Shown here one piece after another: positions 58,922-64,000 of a DNA stretch of 64,000 nucleotides. The position numbers and the translations under genes were made by a program. Origin of the DNA: Pycnococcus provasolii (Eukaryota; Chlorophyta; Pseudoscourfieldiophyceae; Pseudoscourfieldiales; Pycnococcaceae); NCBI GenBank assembly GCA_938743325.2, contig OW568867.1, positions 248,001 to 312,000 of the forward strand. The letters run 5' to 3'. The notes beneath the pieces were generated by a model. It saw only the letters and a program-made list of their open reading frames with translations, was not told the DNA's origin and made no database searches. Each line of letters begins with the position of its first letter. Position 1 is the first letter of the stretch.

Positions 58922-59290
58922 GGCCAAACAAAATGGCAAAAAAGAAGGTTGTCACGTCAGGAGACCCCACCCGAACCCTAACACCTAACACTCCTAAACC
59001 CTAACCTTCCTAAACCCTAACACTCCTAAGAGTAGCCCGAAGAAGAAAAAGGAAAAACCCGAACGGCCGCCGGTGACCGGGAAGGCAAGGTGGAAGGCAA
59101 CCGGGGTCCGGGGAGCCTGGTCGACAGATTAGGTCGAGAGAGGCAACCCTTCCCGGTCAACCCTCCCTTCCCTGTGCCCCCCTGACTTGCCTTGCCTTCC
59201 CTGCCCGATGATGGTGTGCAAGGCTTTCCCACCAACCGGTCCACCACCCCTCTCTCCCAACAGTCAGTCAACAACAACAAAATAATAGCC
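58922..59290. promoter_or_regulatory. Head-to-head promoter of propeller I and the 554-codon gene
   Basis: CCCTAACACCTAACACTCC/TAAACCCTAAC array at 58976-59030, then a purine-rich block and CTGGTCGACAGATTAGGTCGA. Pieces of this region recur at 39873-40212 and 47217-47380. Confidence 0.65.
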
Positions 59291-60856
59291 ATGGCGCCTC
59301 TCGCTCGCTACAACACGCCCACCCCCCCTCCACCTCTCTCACCTCAACAAGTCGCTCTCGACACCTTCACAACATCTGTTCTCGAGCTCAACCTCACGAA
59401 CCGCGTCCTTACCAAATCACACCAAATCCTTCCCGACTTTCTGTCGCAAGTCTCTCGCTTTAAGCTGCGCGCATCCGCATCGCCGCGCGCACCATCCCTG
59501 CCACCACCCGTCATTCTCCCGGAAAAACTCAAGCCTTCAAAAAACCAATCCCTCAAGTCCCTCCCCTCTCTCTCTTCACAAGCTTCCGTCATATCACAAA
59601 TTATATTCACGGCTTACAGCAACGCGGACCCGACCAACGATGGATACGCCGTGCTCACGCACGCAGGTTTCCTCAGGTTCTGCAAAGACCTCTTCAAGCT
59701 CATGCAAGTCGCGCCGTCGTCAAGCCTGCCTTCTCTCGCCTTCAGCTTTGCAAACGCCGCGGGACGATTCTCCGGACACGACTTTGACCCGCGCCTAACC
59801 ATCTACGAGTTTCACACCGCTCTCGCGTATCTCGCAGACAAGCTCTTCCACAGGGACCCTTATTCCATGGAACACATCCTCCCCTCGCTCGAACTCCTGT
59901 CGACGCAGCCACCGCAGAACAGCCTCCCGAAGCACATCCTCGACGCTCCATTAACGTGCAGCCTCCAAGCTCATCTTCGACACTCACTCAAGCTCATCTT
60001 CGACAAGTACCAGAACGAGGAGCTTCCAAACTCCGCCGACGCGCCGACGTGGCACGAGCTCGAGGTGGCCAACTCGTCCATGAGCCTGCGCGAATTCCTG
60101 CGCTTTGGACGCGACTTCAACTTCGTGCCTCGGCTGGTGAGCGTCGTCGACGCGAAGCGCGCGTACTTCGCCGCCAGCGAACCTGGAGCTGGCGCACCTG
60201 CAAGCCCGCGTCGACTCAACAGGACGACAACCATGAGCGTGAATCCCGTGGAACCGCGTCTCAACTTTGCCGCCTTTGAGCGCGCCATCATCAGCTGCGC
60301 GATGGTGGCGATGCGACTCGAGCCGCCGGCACCTCCGCCGCCGGCGTCGTCGTTTGCCGCACGCAGCGCGCAGGCGGTGCCTTCGCGCACGTCGGAGGTG
60401 ACGGCGTGCAAGCACCTGTTCGCGCCGGATGCGGGTGCGGGAAGCTTGCCCGGCTTCAGCCCGAGGCTGAGCCCACGCCGCCTCGAGCTGTACAAGACGG
60501 CAAACGCAGACCCGCTCCTGGTGTTCAAATCCCCGCTCGTGTCGCCTCGCGTGCGCGTCACGCCAGGCGCCGCGGAGCGCGTCGGGTGCGCGACGGCGAG
60601 GCTTCAGCATCGAAATCGCGCGGGGCTCAGCCCGCGCCAGGTGACATCTCGCGTCGTGTACGATCCGCGTGGCGGCTTGCCCACGCTCAGCCACCCGACG
60701 CTGGACGAGAGCCTCGCGCTGTGGGAGCTGCGCGAGGAGGCGAAGGAGGCGGCTCGCGTGCGCCTCTCGCTGACTGCCAAGGCGCTCGATAAGCGACGAA
60801 TGCGCGCTCGGCAGCTCGAGCGAACTCTCGTGGAATCGAAGGCTGTAAAACTCTAA
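59291..60856 (+). CDS. Unidentified protein with tandem EF-hand/p25-alpha-like helical region
   Basis: 521 residues from ATG 59291 (ATAGCCATGGCG, good context; an upstream in-frame ATG is at 59192). Proline-rich start (MAPLARYNTPTPPPPLSP). Residues about 95-190 read SQIIFTAYSNADPTNDGYAV, LTHAGFLRFCKDLFKLMQVA, then FDPRLTIYEFHTALAYLADK. A second block near 255-340 has SMSLREFLRFGRDFNFVPRL and LNFAAFERAIISCAMVAM. The helix-loop-helix pattern resembles p25-alpha/EF-hand-like modules of ciliary and cytoskeletal proteins, but calcium-ligand loops are not evident. The C-terminal half is basic and disordered, with a helical end (LRLSLTAKALDKRRMRARQL-type). TGTAA occurs inside the last codons (60844-60848), before the stop. 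Its first codons and promoter are duplicated within the array. Confidence 0.6.
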   Translation: MAPLARYNTPTPPPPLSPQQVALDTFTTSVLELNLTNRVLTKSHQILPDFLSQVSRFKLRASASPRAPSLPPPVILPEKLKPSKNQSLKSLPSLSSQASVISQIIFTAYSNADPTNDGYAVLTHAGFLRFCKDLFKLMQVAPSSSLPSLAFSFANAAGRFSGHDFDPRLTIYEFHTALAYLADKLFHRDPYSMEHILPSLELLSTQPPQNSLPKHILDAPLTCSLQAHLRHSLKLIFDKYQNEELPNSADAPTWHELEVANSSMSLREFLRFGRDFNFVPRLVSVVDAKRAYFAASEPGAGAPASPRRLNRTTTMSVNPVEPRLNFAAFERAIISCAMVAMRLEPPAPPPPASSFAARSAQAVPSRTSEVTACKHLFAPDAGAGSLPGFSPRLSPRRLELYKTANADPLLVFKSPLVSPRVRVTPGAAERVGCATARLQHRNRAGLSPRQVTSRVVYDPRGGLPTLSHPTLDESLALWELREEAKEAARVRLSLTAKALDKRRMRARQLERTLVESKAVKL

Positions 60857-60907
60857 CTACATTTGCATCATCTGCTCTATTTTTACAAGTTGTCGTGTCC
60901 GAATCCT

Positions 60908-63900
60908 TCACGACGTCGCACCAGCAGCTTTTAACAGCTCCTTGCACTTCTCGGAGTCTGTTAGCATCAGTGCTGTTTCACCATTGTTGCCTTTCACATG
61001 GACGTCTGCGCCCGCCTGCAGCAACGCACTCACGATCTTCGCATGTCCTTGGGCAGCCGCATACATCAGTGCCGTCAGACCAAAGGTTCCTTTCACATTG
61101 ATGTCCGCGCCCGCCTGCAGCAACGCACCCACAATCTCCGCATGCCCTCCATGAACCGCATCCATCAGCGCCGTCCCACCAAGGCCACCATTGTCCTTCA
61201 CATTGACGTCCGCGCCCGCCTGCAGCAACGCACTCACGGTCTCCGCATGTCCTTGGGCAGCCGCATGCATCAGCGCCGTCCGACCATTGTTGCCTTTCGC
61301 ATGGACGTCCGCGCCCGCCTTTAGCAACGCGCTCACGCATTCCGCATCTCCTTTGCGAGCCGCAGTCGTCAGTGCCGTTCCACCATCATCATTGCTCTTC
61401 ACATTCACGTCCGCGCCCGCCTTCAGCAATGCACTCACGATCTCCGCATGTCCTTGGGCAGCCGCATCCATCAGCGCCGTCCGATCACTGCTGTCCTTCA
61501 CATTGACGTCCGCGCCCGCCTTCAGCAATGCACTCACGATCTCCGCATCTCCTTTGCGAGCCGACATCATCAGCATCGTCTCACCATCATTTTCATTGAT
61601 ATCCGCGCCCGCCTGCAGCAATGCGCATACGATCTCCGCATCTCCTTCGCGAGCCGCATGCATCAGCGCCGTCTGACCATCCTTGGCCTTCGCATTCACG
61701 TCTGCGCCCGCCTTTAGCAACGTGCTCACGATCTCCGCATCTCCTTTGCGAGCCGCATGCATCAGCGCCGTCTGACCATCCTTGGCCTTCGCATTCACGT
61801 CTGCGCCCGCCTGCAGCAATGCACTCACGATCTCCGCATGTCCTTCACGAGCCGACATCATCAATGCCGTTCGTTCATCCACGTCCTTCACATTAACGTC
61901 CGCTCCCGCCTCCAACAACAAACTCACGATCTCCGCATGTCCTTTGCGAGCCGCATGCATCAGTGACGTATCTTCTTCTAACTCGTCACAAGTATCCCTG
62001 GGGATCACATGGCTTTTCACATTGACGTCCGCGCCCGCCTGCAGCAACGCACGCACAATCTCAGCCCTGCGCCCGCCCCACGATTCTTTGATCGCCCATA
62101 TCAGCGCCGTTTCACAATCATTGCTCTTCACATTGACGTCTGCGCCCGCCTGCAGCAACACATTCACGATCTCCGCATTTCCATCACGAGCCGACATCAT
62201 CAATGCCGTTCGACCATTGGCGTCTTTCTCATGGACGTCTGCGCCCGCCTGCAACAACAGACTCACGATCTCCGCATGTCCATAACGAGCCGACATCATC
62301 ATCGCCGTCCGACCCCTGGTGTCTTTCACATTGACGTCCACACCCGGCACCTCAAGAAATAACCTTACGCATTGCAATAATCCTTCGTGAGTATAGTACG
62401 TATCCATAAGGTTAGGGTGTGCCACATCCATCATTCTGTGTAGCGCCGTCTTACCATCTTCATCAGTCATGTTGACGTCCGCACCTGCCTTCAATAAGAC
62501 GCTCAAGATTTTTATAATTATATAACAATCTTGAGCGTCTTCGTTTCTAGCCGCCATCATTAGCGCCGTTTGCCCTCTGTCATCCTTTCGATTCACATCT
62601 GTACCCGCCTGCAACAGTACCTCTGTGCATTTCAAGTGTCCTTGTCGAGCAGCATATGTCAAAGCTGTCTGACCAGGATTATTGCAATCTTCACTCACAA
62701 GATGGACGTCTGCACCCGCCTGCAATAATAGTCTCACGCATTCCACATGGTCACCATGTGCTGCCACTATTAGCGCAGTACGCCCCCAATCTCCCTTCAA
62801 GCTTAAGTCTGTACCCGCCTGCAATAAGGCGCTCACAGCCTTCGCATTTCCAACGTCAGCCGCCAATATCAATGCCGTTCTACCGTTTTCATCCCTCGCG
62901 TGAACGTCTGCGCCCGCCTGCAACAAGACGCCAACAATTTCCCCGGAATTTTTATTTGCATAAGCACTACTCATCAATATCGTTGTACCATCTTCTGCCT
63001 TCACATGTATGTCTGCTCCTGCGTGCAAGAGTTTGTCCACAATTTCCATATGTCCTTCTCTAGCAGCAAGATGCAACGCAACACGTCCCCATGTATTCTT
63101 GGCATTGACTCTCGCACCTGCCGTTAACAAGGTGCTTACAATTTCCGAATAGCCACTCGAAGACGCTTCCATTAGCGCCGTCTTATCATACTTGTTCGCC
63201 TGATTGACATCTGCACCCGCCTTTAACAAAATGTCAACGACCTCTGCATTGCCTTGATCCAGCGCCATCATCAGCATCGAATCTTTGTTTCCAATAGAGT
63301 CGTTGTCTTGGGCATTAACGTTTGCTCCCGCCTGCACCAACGCTCTCACACACTCTGCGCGTTCTCTTTGACGGATCGCATCTATTATACCTGAATGGCG
63401 TTCATCTCTTTCCTTACTGTCAATCTGCATTGAATCAATCAGCGCAAGAGTGAGTCTTTTCTGATCATCGACGTCCGCTCCCGCCAGCAATAGGATTTTC
63501 ACGATTTCTGAACTTTTTGTAGAAGCCGCCATCATCAGCACAGTTTTATTGGGGCGATCCGCCTGATTGATGTCCGCGCCCGCCTTCAGCAACGCACTCA
63601 CGATCTCCGCATGTGCTCCACGAACCGCACACATCAGTGCCGTTTCGTCGTCGTCATCCATTAAGTTGATGTCTGCACCCGCCTGCAATAATGTAGTAAC
63701 GATCTCCACATATCCTTGTTTAGCTGCCTCCATTAGCCCCGTTCTCCGATTATCGCCACGTATATTCACGTCCGCACCCGCCTGTAACAATGCGATTAGG
63801 CACCCTGCATGCCCATGTCGAGCTGCGTATATCAACGCTGATAGTCCGTTCGGGTTAGTCGTGTCGAGTTTTGCCCCTCTTTCTACGAGCTTGCGCACGA

Positions 63901-63979
63901 GCGAGGCGTCACCGGCAAAAGAAGCCGTCATAAGCGGAGTACGATTCTCGCTATTCAAAGCTTCGAGATTCCCTCCCAT
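60908..63979 (-). CDS. Ankyrin-repeat protein, about 29 repeats; 5' end may lie outside
   Basis: Reading from ATG 63979 (MGGNLEALNSENRTPLM) gives 1023 residues. The frame stays open to the window edge, so the true start may lie beyond 64000. Almost the whole protein is about 29 ankyrin repeats of 33 residues, core TALMxAARxGHAEIVSALLx then AGADVNVK. The last is GNNGETALM followed by a helix ending KAAGATS. C-terminal repeats (about 60.95-62.3 kb) are near-identical and GC-rich; N-terminal repeats are divergent, AT-richer and carry insertions (for example HRMMDVAHPNLMDTYYTHE). Ankyrin arrays bind proteins; no catalytic, membrane or SOCS/F-box domain is visible. TGTAA is at 60883-60887, 21 bp after the stop. 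Confidence 0.85.
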   Translation of the reverse strand: MGGNLEALNSENRTPLMTASFAGDASLVRKLVERGAKLDTTNPNGLSALIYAARHGHAGCLIALLQAGADVNIRGDNRRTGLMEAAKQGYVEIVTTLLQAGADINLMDDDDETALMCAVRGAHAEIVSALLKAGADINQADRPNKTVLMMAASTKSSEIVKILLLAGADVDDQKRLTLALIDSMQIDSKERDERHSGIIDAIRQRERAECVRALVQAGANVNAQDNDSIGNKDSMLMMALDQGNAEVVDILLKAGADVNQANKYDKTALMEASSSGYSEIVSTLLTAGARVNAKNTWGRVALHLAAREGHMEIVDKLLHAGADIHVKAEDGTTILMSSAYANKNSGEIVGVLLQAGADVHARDENGRTALILAADVGNAKAVSALLQAGTDLSLKGDWGRTALIVAAHGDHVECVRLLLQAGADVHLVSEDCNNPGQTALTYAARQGHLKCTEVLLQAGTDVNRKDDRGQTALMMAARNEDAQDCYIIIKILSVLLKAGADVNMTDEDGKTALHRMMDVAHPNLMDTYYTHEGLLQCVRLFLEVPGVDVNVKDTRGRTAMMMSARYGHAEIVSLLLQAGADVHEKDANGRTALMMSARDGNAEIVNVLLQAGADVNVKSNDCETALIWAIKESWGGRRAEIVRALLQAGADVNVKSHVIPRDTCDELEEDTSLMHAARKGHAEIVSLLLEAGADVNVKDVDERTALMMSAREGHAEIVSALLQAGADVNAKAKDGQTALMHAARKGDAEIVSTLLKAGADVNAKAKDGQTALMHAAREGDAEIVCALLQAGADINENDGETMLMMSARKGDAEIVSALLKAGADVNVKDSSDRTALMDAAAQGHAEIVSALLKAGADVNVKSNDDGGTALTTAARKGDAECVSALLKAGADVHAKGNNGRTALMHAAAQGHAETVSALLQAGADVNVKDNGGLGGTALMDAVHGGHAEIVGALLQAGADINVKGTFGLTALMYAAAQGHAKIVSALLQAGADVHVKGNNGETALMLTDSEKCKELLKAAGATS

Positions 63980-64000
63980 TTGATACGAAAGCACTGCTTG

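Larger units (their letters stand above)
37668..58970. repeat. Tandem array of nine RCC1-propeller / DGFGDF gene pairs
   Basis: Nine units with propeller stops at 38843, 41679, 43758, 46192, 48405, 50962, 53396, 55677 and 57947, so period 2.08-2.84 kb. Each unit has promoter-type sequence with CCCTAA runs and a conserved block (GTCCACACACTAGTGCTTG and following), a plus-strand DGFGDF gene or its remnant, about 150 bp, then a minus-strand RCC1 gene whose 5' end faces the next unit. Units differ by indels and by gain or loss of repeats. The last two are nearly identical. Confidence 0.9.

Noticed and set aside
37668-58970. Array as a transposon or virus-like element
   Set aside because: No transposase, reverse transcriptase, integrase, capsid gene, terminal repeats or target-site duplication was seen. 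Units look like ordinary tandem gene duplications.

Overview
The window is nuclear DNA of a compact, GC-rich, gene-dense eukaryote. A green alga (Chlorophyta, perhaps a prasinophyte-type picoalga) fits best. It has spliceosomal Prp19, cytosolic ribosomal protein L7, a large ubiquitin protease, a plant-type WRC-domain protein and a ureide-pathway type M20 amidohydrolase. The TGTAA motif typical of green-algal polyadenylation sits on or just after many stop codons. Most large genes read as single uninterrupted frames, and CCCTAA (telomere or telo-box type) runs sit in several upstream regions.

Layout. 1-9.0 kb: 5' end of an unknown gene, Prp19, an M20 amidohydrolase with a 13-copy thrombospondin-type-3 calcium-binding tail, a WRC protein, RPL7. 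9.3-20 kb: a 1785-residue RanBP2-zinc-finger/IQ/GYF/ankyrin protein, a two-domain putative glycosyltransferase, and a PD-(D/E)XK nuclease-like protein. 20-23.3 kb: a scrap zone with pieces of an ABCC transporter, a LamG protein and the SMC4 hinge joined together. 23.3-29.2 kb: a ubiquitin-specific protease with an AT-richer C-terminal extension. 29.2-37.7 kb: mostly non-coding and mosaic sequence, with a truncated inverted copy of the nuclease-like gene and further TIG and ABCC scraps.

37.7-59.0 kb is the most striking part: nine tandem units of about 2.1-2.9 kb. Each holds a minus-strand RCC1-type beta-propeller gene (seven blades of 38 residues, one copy with eight) and a convergent plus-strand gene for a DGFGDF-repeat protein. 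All nine propeller genes are open, while the partner is frameshifted in every unit. Blades share one backbone but differ at two short windows and look shuffled between copies. The last two units form an almost exact 2270-bp duplication. The array abuts an intact 554-codon gene of unknown function, whose promoter and 5' end occur as fragments inside the array.

60.9-64 kb: a protein of about 29 ankyrin repeats, running to the window edge. No prokaryotic operons, CRISPR arrays, rRNA genes or clear transposons were seen.
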